Of a stretch of DNA of 9,176 nt, positions 1 through 6,265 are shown one piece after another (the stretch's first letter is position 1; each line of letters starts with the position of its first letter). Origin of the DNA: an uncultured Eubacterium sp. (GTDB lineage: Bacteria > Bacillota > Clostridia > Lachnospirales > Lachnospiraceae). The position numbers and the translations under genes were made by a program. Below the pieces are notes generated by a model. That model made no database searches. It was not told the DNA's origin and worked only from the letters and a program-made list of their open reading frames with translations. The stretch covers positions 1-9,176 of the forward strand of contig CAJOPM010000023.1 of assembly GCA_905236225.1 (NCBI GenBank), read 5' to 3'.

Positions 1-867
1 AAGAAAAAAGATAAAGAGGCTAAGGGAAGCTTCTTTGAACGACTAAAAACGCTGTTGTTTGGAGAAGACGATGATGAAGATGAGGATGAATCCTCAGATA
101 CTCCTATAGGCCAAGATGGGGAGGTCTCAGATGAAAACCTTGAACTTTTAAAGCAATTAGAAGGCGAGGATGCGGCACAAGAAGAAGACCCAAAAGAAAA
201 GAAAAAACGCGAGAAAAAAGAGAAGAAAGAACAAAAAGAAAAAGAAAAGAAAGCTAAAAAAGCGGCTAAACCCAAAAAAGAAAAAAAGCCAAAAGAAAAG
301 AAGCCCAAAAAAGAGAAAAAACCGCGCGAGAAGCTCCCACCGGTTCCAATTGGTCCGCTTATTGCAAGTATTATTCTTGCATTATCAATATTTGCCTTAA
401 TATATATATTTACAACGTTGACCGGAAATATTAATATAATATCTACGGCTACAGAGGATTTTAAGAATAAGAATTATATTCAGGCATACGAAGATATCAG
501 AGGATTTGCAATTGATGAAGAAGACGAGGAACAAAGCGAGCTGTATAGAAAGATAGAGCTTATGGCGTTTATCGTAAAAGAAAGAGATAATTTCTATTTG
601 TTTGCTAACAATGATATGTATGAGTTAGGTCTTGATGCTCTACTAAAAGGTGTTAAGAGATATGATGAATACTGTGATGAAGCTGAGTCATTAGGTTTAG
701 GCAGCGAATATAGTGAAATTGAAAAAGAAATTGAAGAAAGATTGCTTGATACCTATAGACTTACAAAAGAGCAGGCTGAAGAAATATATTCGATTAAAAA
801 GAGGCAGGATTATACCGACGAGGTATATAGAATTGTAGAAGAGCTTGGTTTAGCAGACAATGAATGA
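1..867 (+). CDS. Partial single-pass membrane protein with Lys/Glu-rich cytoplasmic tail, unknown function
   Basis: The frame is open to the left edge of the window, so the true start lies outside; the TTG at 55 is internal because the residues before it (ending SFFERLKTLLFGED) continue in frame without a stop. Reading from base 1: a basic start, an acidic run of Asp/Glu around 61-90, then a long Lys/Glu-rich low-complexity stretch (about 184-333) that is probably disordered. One hydrophobic segment follows at about 358-414 (IASIILALSIFALIYIF) and reads as a single transmembrane helix. After it comes about 150 residues of acidic, helical sequence resembling TPR-like helical repeats. The positive charge before the helix suggests the N-terminal part is inside and the helical domain outside. 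A terminator follows 13 bases after the stop, so it ends its own transcription unit. I do not recognise the family; a surface or cell-envelope scaffold role is only a guess. Confidence 0.8.
   Translation, partial: KKKDKEAKGSFFERLKTLLFGEDDDEDEDESSDTPIGQDGEVSDENLELLKQLEGEDAAQEEDPKEKKKREKKEKKEQKEKEKKAKKAAKPKKEKKPKEKKPKKEKKPREKLPPVPIGPLIASIILALSIFALIYIFTTLTGNINIISTATEDFKNKNYIQAYEDIRGFAIDEEDEEQSELYRKIELMAFIVKERDNFYLFANNDMYELGLDALLKGVKRYDEYCDEAESLGLGSEYSEIEKEIEERLLDTYRLTKEQAEEIYSIKKRQDYTDEVYRIVEELGLADNE
268..333 (+). repeat. 33-bp imperfect tandem duplication inside the Lys-rich coding region
   Basis: Bases 268-300 and 301-333 encode two adjacent 11-residue units, KPKKEKKPKEK and KPKKEKKPREK, in the same frame. 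The units differ by one residue and several silent bases, so the duplication is not recent. It extends the charged linker before the transmembrane helix. Confidence 0.8.
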
Positions 868-880
868 GTTATAATAAAAA

Positions 881-915
881 GCCCGATGTAAAGATGCATT
901 ATCATCGGGCCTTTT
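881..915 (+). terminator. Rho-independent terminator after the membrane protein gene
   Basis: GCCCGATG (881-888) pairs perfectly with CATCGGGC (903-910). The stem is followed by CTTTTT and preceded by AAAAA, so it is a good terminator on the plus strand and a possible one on the minus strand. It separates the upstream gene from the his cluster. Confidence 0.9.
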
Positions 916-948
916 TATGAAAAACTGTCAAAATTACTTTAAGCTTAC

Positions 949-1024
949 TGGTCTTCTGAGGGGGAAAGGCCACTTCTGAGGCGGAACGCGAAGTGTTTCT
1001 GCGTTTATGAGGAAAAAGGAAACG
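949..1024 (+). other. Cluster of three stem-loops with TGAGG in each loop (candidate small RNA or hisH leader)
   Basis: Three successive hairpins can be drawn. The first pairs GGTCTT (950-955) with AAGGCC (966-971), including one G-U pair. The second pairs ACTTC (972-976) with GAAGT (990-994). The third pairs CGTTT (1002-1006) with AAACG (1020-1024). Every loop holds TGAGG (957-961, 977-981, 1008-1012) and also a GGA triplet. The first two loops lie in a 14-base near-exact repeat, 953-966 and 973-986. The stems are short and I recognise no known RNA family. It could be a leader for hisH, a separate small RNA, or chance purine-rich sequence. Confidence 0.4.
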
Positions 1025-1060
1025 GATTCCTAATGACCGCTTTACTTTAAGTTAGCAAGG

Positions 1061-1073
1061 TACATTTAATGTA
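1061..1073. promoter_or_regulatory. Perfect 13-bp palindrome before hisH, candidate operator
   Basis: TACATT-T-AATGTA is an exact inverted repeat with one central base, 32 bases before the hisH start. The spacer is too short for an RNA hairpin, so it looks more like a site for a dimeric DNA-binding protein. The position, close to a possible TAAAAT -10 element at 1076-1081, would suit a repressor. No regulator is identified. Confidence 0.35.
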
Positions 1074-1105
1074 TCTAAAATATATCATTCGAGGAGACAT
1101 TATTT

Positions 1106-1711
1106 ATGATTGCAATAATTGACTATGATTCCGGTAATATTAGAAGCGTTGAAAAAGCTCTTGATTTTTTGGGAGAAAAATCTGTATTAACAAGAGACGA
1201 AAAAGAGATATTAAATGCAGATAAGGTGATATTGCCCGGAGTTGGAGCGTTTAAGGACGCTATGGATCATCTTGAAAAATACGAATTATGTGAGGTCATA
1301 AAAAAAGCTGTTGCGCTTAACAAACCAATATTAGGGATTTGCTTGGGATTGCAGTTGTTATTTGAAGAAAGTGAAGAAAGTCCAAATGTAGCCGGCCTTG
1401 GAATTCTAAAAGGTAAAGTAAAAAGAATCCCTGATAAAGATGATATGAAAATACCGCATATCGGTTGGAACAGTTTGCAAATCGATACAAGCGGACGTTT
1501 ATTTAAAGATTTACCGAGTGAACCGTATGTATATTTTGTTCATTCATATTACTTAGAGGCAGAAGATAAGAATATAGTAAAGGCAAAAACGTATTATAAT
1601 TGCAGTATCGATGCTTCAGTCGAATCAAATAATATATTTGCTTGTCAGTTTCATCCTGAAAAAAGCGGAAAAGTCGGACTGAAGATATTAAAGAATTTTG
1701 CTAACCTATAA
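1106..1711 (+). CDS. hisH: Imidazole glycerol phosphate synthase, glutaminase subunit
   Basis: HisH is the class I glutamine amidotransferase that hydrolyses glutamine and passes ammonia through a tunnel to HisF, to make imidazole glycerol phosphate and AICAR in histidine synthesis (cytoplasmic HisHF complex). The 201-residue length is normal. The start MIAIIDYDSGNIRS is typical of the family. The nucleophile Cys79 is in GICLGLQ, and His183 and Glu185 of the triad are in the QFHPEKSG segment, so the enzyme looks intact. GAGGAGA at 1091-1097 sits 8 bases before the ATG. It is the first gene of the compact run; hisF follows after 12 bp. Other his genes (hisA, hisB, hisIE) are not in the window, so the pathway must be split across loci. 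The preceding 190-base non-coding region may carry its control. Confidence 0.97.
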   Translation: MIAIIDYDSGNIRSVEKALDFLGEKSVLTRDEKEILNADKVILPGVGAFKDAMDHLEKYELCEVIKKAVALNKPILGICLGLQLLFEESEESPNVAGLGILKGKVKRIPDKDDMKIPHIGWNSLQIDTSGRLFKDLPSEPYVYFVHSYYLEAEDKNIVKAKTYYNCSIDASVESNNIFACQFHPEKSGKVGLKILKNFANL

Positions 1712-1723
1712 TGGAGGAAAATT

Positions 1724-2491
1724 ATGTTTACCAAACGAATTATTCCATGTCTGGATGTTAATAACGGGCGCGTTGTAAAAGGAGTTAACTTTGTTAATCT
1801 TCAAGATGCGGGAGATCCTGTGGAAATTGGCAAGGCTTATGATGAAGCGGGCGCTGACGAGCTTGTATTTCTAGATATTACAGCATCAAGCGATCACAGA
1901 GCCACAGTGGTTGATATGGTAGAAAAGGTAGCTCAAACGGTATTTATTCCTTTTACAGTAGGCGGAGGCATACGTACAACAGATGATTTTAGAGATATAT
2001 TAAGAGCCGGAGCTGATAAAGTATCTGTTAATTCTGCCGCAATTGATAATCCGGATCTAATTAAACAGGCAGCGGACAAATTTGGAAGTCAGTGCGTAGT
2101 TGTTGCAATAGATGCAAAAAGAAGAAGCGATAATAACGGATGGAATATTTATAAACACGGAGGCCGAATAGATACCGGTATAGATGCTATAGAATGGGCA
2201 AAAAAGGTATGCATGCTTGGCGCCGGCGAAATACTTCTTACAAGTATGGACTGCGATGGAACCAAAGACGGCTATGACATAGAGCTTACAAAAAAGGTTT
2301 CAGAGGCAGTATCTGTACCTGTTATAGCTTCCGGGGGTGCAGGTAGAATGGAACATTTTAAAGAAGCTCTTACTGATGGTAAGGCAGATGCAGCATTGGC
2401 TGCTTCTTTGTTCCATTATAAAGAAATGACGATCAGAGAGCTGAAAGAGTATCTTAAATCGCAGGGAATCAGCGTAAGGATTGAGGCTTGA
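1724..2491 (+). CDS. hisF: Imidazole glycerol phosphate synthase, cyclase subunit
   Basis: HisF is the (beta/alpha)8-barrel partner of HisH. It uses the delivered ammonia to convert PRFAR to imidazole glycerol phosphate and AICAR. The length of 255 residues is standard. Visible signatures are RIIPCLDV near the N-terminus with catalytic Asp11, the second catalytic Asp130 in VVVAIDAK, and the phosphate-binding loops FTVGGGIR (77-84) and ASGGAG (202-207). The two-half barrel symmetry is evident in these repeated glycine loops. The Shine-Dalgarno GGAGG is at 1713-1717, six bases before the ATG. Spacing of 12 bp from hisH fits co-translation of a 1:1 complex. The last codon is two bases from the preferred ung start, indicating transcription in the same message. 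Confidence 0.97.
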   Translation: MFTKRIIPCLDVNNGRVVKGVNFVNLQDAGDPVEIGKAYDEAGADELVFLDITASSDHRATVVDMVEKVAQTVFIPFTVGGGIRTTDDFRDILRAGADKVSVNSAAIDNPDLIKQAADKFGSQCVVVAIDAKRRSDNNGWNIYKHGGRIDTGIDAIEWAKKVCMLGAGEILLTSMDCDGTKDGYDIELTKKVSEAVSVPVIASGGAGRMEHFKEALTDGKADAALAASLFHYKEMTIRELKEYLKSQGISVRIEA

Positions 2492-2493
2492 TT

Positions 2494-3171
2494 ATGTCGA
2501 TGATAAATAATGATTGGCTTGGTGTTATAAAGCCTGAACTTGAAAAAGATTACTATAAAAAGCTATATATGTTTGTGAAATCGGAATATCAGCATGAAAC
2601 AATTTATCCTCCGGCGGATGATATTTTTAATGCATTTCATTTTACACCGCTAAAAGATGTTAAGGTTCTGCTTTTGGGGCAAGATCCTTATCATAATGTT
2701 AATCAGGCTCATGGGCTTAGTTTTTCTGTGTTGCCATCGCAAAAAGATATACCGCCTTCACTTGTTAATATTTATAAAGAACTTAATGACGATTTGGGGT
2801 GTTATATACCAAATAACGGATATCTTAAGAAATGGGCAGATCAAGGAGTGCTTTTGTTAAATACTGTACTTACAGTCAGAGCTCATATGGCTAATTCGCA
2901 CAGAGATAAGGGATGGGAACAATTTACTGATGCAATAATTGGAGCACTAAATCAACAAGACAGGCCGATTGTGTATTTTTTGTGGGGGACACCGGCCAGA
3001 AAAAAAGCTTCTATGCTTAATAATAAAAAACATCTCGTTTTAGAAGCCCCGCATCCTAGCCCACTTTCGGCTTATCGAGGATTTTTTGGATGTAAGCACT
3101 TTAGTAAGGCTAATAATTTTTTGGAGTCTAATGGAATAGAACCTATTGATTGGCAAATTGAAAATATATGA
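2494..3171 (+). CDS. ung: Uracil-DNA glycosylase, family 1
   Basis: Ung removes uracil from DNA to start base-excision repair. The protein is 225 residues from the chosen ATG. Family 1 motifs are complete: GQDPYH with the water-activating Asp64, the YPP segment, LLLNTVLTVR, and the HPSPLS minor-groove loop with His187. With this start both catalytic residues have the same numbers as in E. coli Ung. An in-frame TTG at 2488 overlaps the hisF stop, but GAGG at 2483-2486 would then be only one base away, whereas it is 7 bases before the ATG at 2494. A third option is the ATG at 2500. The gene follows hisF directly and overlaps the next gene by ATGA at 3168-3171. A repair gene inside a his transcription unit is probably a matter of operon packing, not shared function. 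Confidence 0.96.
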   Translation: MSMINNDWLGVIKPELEKDYYKKLYMFVKSEYQHETIYPPADDIFNAFHFTPLKDVKVLLLGQDPYHNVNQAHGLSFSVLPSQKDIPPSLVNIYKELNDDLGCYIPNNGYLKKWADQGVLLLNTVLTVRAHMANSHRDKGWEQFTDAIIGALNQQDRPIVYFLWGTPARKKASMLNNKKHLVLEAPHPSPLSAYRGFFGCKHFSKANNFLESNGIEPIDWQIENI

Positions 3172-3677
3172 AGATAAGATTATTTCCTGATGAGTATTAC
3201 TCATCTGCGTATGCTATTGACTATAAAACTAAATATGACAAAGGTTATAGAGGTATTATTTTTGATATAGATAATACTTTGGTGCCTCATGGCGCACCTG
3301 CTGATGATAAAGCAAAAGAGCTGTTTTTAAAGCTTACAAATATTGGCTATAAGTGTTGTTTATTATCTAATAACAAAGAAAAGCGTGTCAGTGATTTTAA
3401 TAAGGAAATCGGGGCATACTATATTTGTAATGCAAGTAAGCCCTCCCGCAGAGGATATGAGAATGCCATGAAAATTATGGGGACAGATAAAAGCAATACC
3501 TTCTTTGTGGGGGATCAAATTTTTACTGATCTTTTAGGAGCTAAAAATGCAGATTTATTAATGTGTCTGTGTAAGCCTATTGATTGGCATGAAGAAATAC
3601 AGATAATATTTAAAAGGATTCCTGAGAGAATTGTAATGTTTTTTTATTTTTTAACTAGACATAATAAAAGAAAATGA
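3168..3677 (+). CDS. yqeG: YqeG-type HAD phosphatase (subfamily IIIA)
   Basis: This is a small (169 residues) Mg-dependent HAD-superfamily phosphatase. Motif I is DIDNT (Asp33 nucleophile, Asp35 acid/base), motif II is LLSNN with Ser67, motif III is Lys91 in ASKPSRRG, and motif IV is GDQIFTD (115-121) with two metal-binding aspartates. It has no large cap domain, as expected for subfamily IIIA. This architecture and the N-terminal YYSSAYAIDY segment match YqeG of Firmicutes. The family is distantly related to mitochondrial GEP4-type phosphatidylglycerophosphate phosphatases, so a role in phospholipid synthesis is plausible but inferred. The hydrophobic stretch near the C-terminus (IVMFFYFL) would suit membrane contact. 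The start overlaps the ung stop by 4 bp and no good ribosome binding site is seen, so translation is probably coupled to ung. In Bacillus yqeG sits with yqeH and aroE, not here. Confidence 0.85.
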   Translation: MKIRLFPDEYYSSAYAIDYKTKYDKGYRGIIFDIDNTLVPHGAPADDKAKELFLKLTNIGYKCCLLSNNKEKRVSDFNKEIGAYYICNASKPSRRGYENAMKIMGTDKSNTFFVGDQIFTDLLGAKNADLLMCLCKPIDWHEEIQIIFKRIPERIVMFFYFLTRHNKRK

Positions 3678-3737
3678 GTATCATATCATAGTGCGTTTAT
3701 CGGCAAATTTTATTATTAAGGAGATATAGTATTAGAT

Positions 3738-4184
3738 ATGAAGATAGCTATTGGAAATGACCATGCGGCAGTTGAAATGAAATATGCCATGATAAAGTAT
3801 TTAGAAAATCATGGACATGAAGTTATTAATTATGGAACCGACAAGAGTGAAAGATGCGATTATCCAGAGTTCGCATTAAAGGTTGCGAAAGATGTTGCAG
3901 CTAATACTGTTGATTTCGGAGTGCTAATTTGCGGTACCGGCATTGGCATGTCTATAGCAGCTAATAAAGTAAATGGTATTAGAGCGGCTGTATGTTCTGA
4001 ACCGGTTAGTGCAAGATTTGCCAAAGAACATAATAATGCAAATATTATTTGTTTTGGTGCCAGAATAGTAGGCGAGCAGATGGCTATAGATATCCTTGAT
4101 TCATATATGAATGCCGAATTTTTAGAAGGAAGGCATCAGAATAGAATTGACATTATTTCAAAAAGTGAACGCAGTGCGCTTTAA
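3738..4184 (+). CDS. rpiB: Ribose-5-phosphate isomerase B
   Basis: RpiB interconverts ribose 5-phosphate and ribulose 5-phosphate in the non-oxidative pentose phosphate pathway; some relatives act on allose 6-phosphate or other sugar phosphates. The 148-residue protein starts MKIAIGNDHAA, with Asp8-His9 of the substrate site. Cys65 in ICGTGIGMSIAANK is the proton-transfer base of the Cys-type (E. coli-like) enzymes, His98 is in AKEHNNAN, and basic residues Arg132 and Arg136 bind phosphate. The nearest Shine-Dalgarno, AAGGAG at 3718-3723, is 14 bases from the ATG, longer than usual, yet no alternative start upstream fits the family. It follows yqeG after 60 bp with no terminator visible, so it may be read from the same message. 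Ribose 5-phosphate is the precursor of PRPP, which feeds histidine synthesis; that link to hisHF is only suggestive. Confidence 0.93.
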   Translation: MKIAIGNDHAAVEMKYAMIKYLENHGHEVINYGTDKSERCDYPEFALKVAKDVAANTVDFGVLICGTGIGMSIAANKVNGIRAAVCSEPVSARFAKEHNNANIICFGARIVGEQMAIDILDSYMNAEFLEGRHQNRIDIISKSERSAL

Positions 4185-4237
4185 AAGCATTAGATTTAAG
4201 CGAAGCGCCGCTTTACCAAAGTTAGTAAAACAAAGGC

Positions 4238-4266
4238 TTGAAATGATACAGTAAATATTATAGAAT
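4238..4266 (+). promoter_or_regulatory. Housekeeping sigma promoter for efp
   Basis: TTGAAA (4238-4243) and TAGAAT (4261-4266) are separated by exactly 17 bp, each 5 of 6 bases from consensus. Transcription would start near 4273, leaving a leader of about 54 bases before efp. The element lies in a 142-bp gap after rpiB, in the right place for an efp promoter. Confidence 0.65.
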
Positions 4267-4290
4267 GGGAAGAGTGAGTTTCGATTAGAA

Positions 4291-4305
4291 GATGGAGCAT
4301 CCATC
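4291..4305 (+). other. Small hairpin in the efp leader
   Basis: GATGGA pairs exactly with TCCATC around a GCA loop. It lies in the predicted 5' leader, 6 bases before the AGAGGAGG ribosome binding site (4312-4319), which it leaves free. It may stabilise the message or be a regulatory element; no protein or ligand is known. Confidence 0.45.
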
Positions 4306-4326
4306 ATACATAGAGGAGGATTTTAA

Positions 4327-4884
4327 ATGATTTCAGCAGGTGATTTTAGAAATGGTATGACCATTGAAGTAGATGGTAATATCTATCAGATTATTGAGTT
4401 CCAACACGTAAAGCCGGGCAAGGGTGCCGCTTTCGTAAGAACAAAGCTTAAGAACATCATTAATGGAGGAATAGTTGAGAAGACTTTCCGTCCTACAGAG
4501 AAATGTCCGCAGGCGCATATTGACAGAAAAGAAATGCAGTATTTGTATTCTGATGGCGGTCTATATTATTTTATGGATACTGAGACATATGATCAGACAG
4601 CTTTAGATCAGGATACTATAGGTGACAGCCTTACATTTGTTAAGGAAAACGAGATGGTTAAGGTGTGCTCACATAATGGCAATGTTTTTGCTGTTGAAGC
4701 ACCTTTATTCGTAGAACTTGCAATTACAGATACTGAGCCCGGATTCAAGGGTGATACTGCACAGGGCGCAACCAAGCCTGCTGTTGTTGAGACCGGTGCA
4801 TCGGTTAACGTACCATTGTTCGTTGAACAGGGCGATGTTATCAAGATTGATACAAGAACCGGAGAATATCTTTCAAGAGTATAA
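4327..4884 (+). CDS. efp: Translation elongation factor P
   Basis: EF-P binds between the P and E sites of stalled ribosomes and helps peptide bond formation at consecutive prolines. The protein has the usual 185 residues and three beta domains: an N-terminal KOW-like domain (about 1-62), a first OB domain (about 66-126) and a second OB domain (about 129-185) ending in the standard GDVIKIDTRTGEYLSRV. The loop that enters the peptidyl transferase centre is PGKG (30-33) with Lys32. This is a lysine-tip EF-P, as in E. coli and Bacillus, whose lysine is modified by different enzymes in different groups; the modifying enzyme is not encoded in this window. AGAGGAGG at 4312-4319 gives a strong ribosome binding site 7 bases before the ATG. 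It has its own promoter and is followed by a long hairpin, so it is probably mostly monocistronic. Confidence 0.97.
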   Translation: MISAGDFRNGMTIEVDGNIYQIIEFQHVKPGKGAAFVRTKLKNIINGGIVEKTFRPTEKCPQAHIDRKEMQYLYSDGGLYYFMDTETYDQTALDQDTIGDSLTFVKENEMVKVCSHNGNVFAVEAPLFVELAITDTEPGFKGDTAQGATKPAVVETGASVNVPLFVEQGDVIKIDTRTGEYLSRV

Positions 4885-4905
4885 CTTGATTTATTATCTT
4901 TAAGT

Positions 4906-4939
4906 ATTAAGGCCTGCTTACATATAAGCAGGCCTTAAT
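4906..4939 (+). terminator. 15-bp perfect stem-loop between efp and leuC, probable terminator or attenuator
   Basis: Bases 4906-4920 pair without a mismatch with 4925-4939 around a CATA loop (core GGCCTGCTTA / TAAGCAGGCC). The position 21 bases after the efp stop suits a terminator, but the downstream sequence (TAATGTTCAAAATATT) has no clean T-run. It may therefore terminate weakly, protect the efp message 3' end, or gate read-through into leuC. Confidence 0.7.
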
Positions 4940-4942
4940 GTT

Positions 4943-4954
4943 CAAAATATTTTG
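4943..4954. promoter_or_regulatory. 12-bp palindrome just before the leuC ribosome binding site
   Basis: CAAAAT-ATTTTG is a perfect inverted repeat without spacer, 5 bases before GGAGG (4960-4964). It does not match the CodY consensus well. It could be an operator, but AT-rich palindromes of this size also arise by chance. Confidence 0.25.
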
Positions 4955-4973
4955 TAAGTGGAGGATTATATTT

Positions 4974-6242
4974 ATGGGAATGACAATGACTCAAAAGATT
5001 TTAGCCGCACATGCACATCTTGACAGTGTCAAAGCGGGACAACTTATTGAGGCTGATCTTGATCTTGTGCTGGGTAACGACATTACTACTCCGGTTGCCA
5101 TTAACGAGATTAAGAAAATGAAGACAGAAGGAGTGTTTGATCGTGACAAGATAGCGTTGGTTATGGATCATTTCATTCCGAACAAAGACATTAAATCTGC
5201 AGAACATTGTAAATGTGTCAGAGAATTTGCGCTTAAGCATGACATTACCAATTATTTTGATGTCGGACAGATGGGTATTGAGCATGCGCTTCTTCCTGAG
5301 CAAGGACTTACCGTTGCAGGTGATGCAATAATCGGTGCAGATTCACATACATGTACTTATGGTGCGCTTGGTGCCTTTTCTACAGGTGTCGGCAGTACAG
5401 ATATGGCGGCTGGAATGGCTACAGGCAAAGCTTGGTTTAAGGTTCCTTCTGCAATTAAGTTTAACCTGGTAGGAAAGCCTAATAAGTGGATTTGCGGTAA
5501 AGATGTCATATTACATATAATTGGAATGATTGGGGTTGATGGAGCCCTTTACCGTTCAATGGAATTTGTAGGTGAGGGTATTAAATATCTTTCTATGGAT
5601 GATAGATTCACTATTTCAAATATGGCTATTGAAGCAGGTGGTAAGAACGGTATATTCCCTGTTGATGATATTACAATAGATTATCTTAAAGCACATACAA
5701 AAAGAGAGTATAAGAATTATGAGGCTGATGAAGATGCCTGTTATGATGAGGAGTATACTATAGATTTATCATCGCTTAAATCTACAGTATCATTCCCGCA
5801 TTTGCCGGAGAACACAAGAACAATAGATGAAGTGGGAGATATAGATATCGACCAGGTTGTTATTGGCTCATGTACTAACGGTCATATTGAAGATTTGATG
5901 ACGGCTGCAAAGATTTTAGAGGGCAGAAAAGTTAAGAAGAACTTAAGATGTATTATTATACCTGCTACACAGACTATATATCTTGAAGCTATGCAAAAAG
6001 GTTATCTTAAAACATTTATAGAGGCCGGAGCCGTAGTTAGTACGCCGACATGCGGTCCATGTCTTGGAGGGTATATGGGCGTTTTAGCAGAAGGTGAGAG
6101 ATGTGTATCTACGACTAACCGTAATTTTGTTGGACGTATGGGGCATGTTAATTCTGAGGTGTATCTCGCAAGTCCGGCTGTAGCGGCAGCAAGTGCAATT
6201 ACCGGTAAGATTAGTGGACCTGATGAGATAGAGGGACTATAA
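4974..6242 (+). CDS. leuC: 3-isopropylmalate dehydratase, large subunit
   Basis: With LeuD it isomerises 2-isopropylmalate to 3-isopropylmalate, the second step from 2-oxoisovalerate to leucine, using a [4Fe-4S] cluster. The 422-residue length belongs to the shorter clostridial/archaeal LeuC type, not the ~465-residue E. coli type. Cluster ligands are Cys300 in GSCTNG, and Cys360 and Cys363 in TCGPCLGG. Other aconitase-family motifs are GADSHT (121-126) and TNRNF (381-385). The frame is open upstream to an ATG at 4938, but that lies inside the hairpin arm and lacks a ribosome binding site. The ATG at 4974 has GGAGG 9 bases upstream and gives the typical start MGMTMTQKI. leuD follows after 23 bp. 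Related enzymes handle homoaconitate or citramalate derivatives, but LeuCD is the simplest reading. No leuA or leuB is present in the window. Confidence 0.95.
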   Translation: MGMTMTQKILAAHAHLDSVKAGQLIEADLDLVLGNDITTPVAINEIKKMKTEGVFDRDKIALVMDHFIPNKDIKSAEHCKCVREFALKHDITNYFDVGQMGIEHALLPEQGLTVAGDAIIGADSHTCTYGALGAFSTGVGSTDMAAGMATGKAWFKVPSAIKFNLVGKPNKWICGKDVILHIIGMIGVDGALYRSMEFVGEGIKYLSMDDRFTISNMAIEAGGKNGIFPVDDITIDYLKAHTKREYKNYEADEDACYDEEYTIDLSSLKSTVSFPHLPENTRTIDEVGDIDIDQVVIGSCTNGHIEDLMTAAKILEGRKVKKNLRCIIIPATQTIYLEAMQKGYLKTFIEAGAVVSTPTCGPCLGGYMGVLAEGERCVSTTNRNFVGRMGHVNSEVYLASPAVAAASAITGKISGPDEIEGL

Positions 6243-6265
6243 AATATAAGGAGATCTTTAAGTAT

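Noticed and set aside
909..931. Perfect TTGACA on the minus strand (926-931)
   Set aside because: The nearest good -10 (GATAAT) is about 22 bp away, too far, and no minus-strand gene follows.
1031..1060. T-box leader for the his genes
   Set aside because: The ACCGC piece at 1036-1040 recalls a T-box, but the TGGNACCGCG core, specifier stem and terminator are absent.
1052..1081. Possible hisH promoter TTAGCA (1052-1057) with TAAAAT (1076-1081)
   Set aside because: The spacer is 18 bp but the -35 box matches only 4 of 6 bases and similar pairs are frequent in AT-rich DNA; not strong enough to list.
4198..4213. AAGCG/CGCTT stem after rpiB as a terminator
   Set aside because: Only 5 bp with no T-run after it; not a convincing terminator.
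4608..4844. Antisense reading frames over efp and leuC
   Set aside because: They mirror strongly conserved genes, have no ribosome binding sites and no recognisable motifs.
4938..4973. Upstream extension of LeuC starting at the ATG at 4938
   Set aside because: That ATG lies in the hairpin arm, has no ribosome binding site and adds residues not typical of LeuC; 4974 is better.
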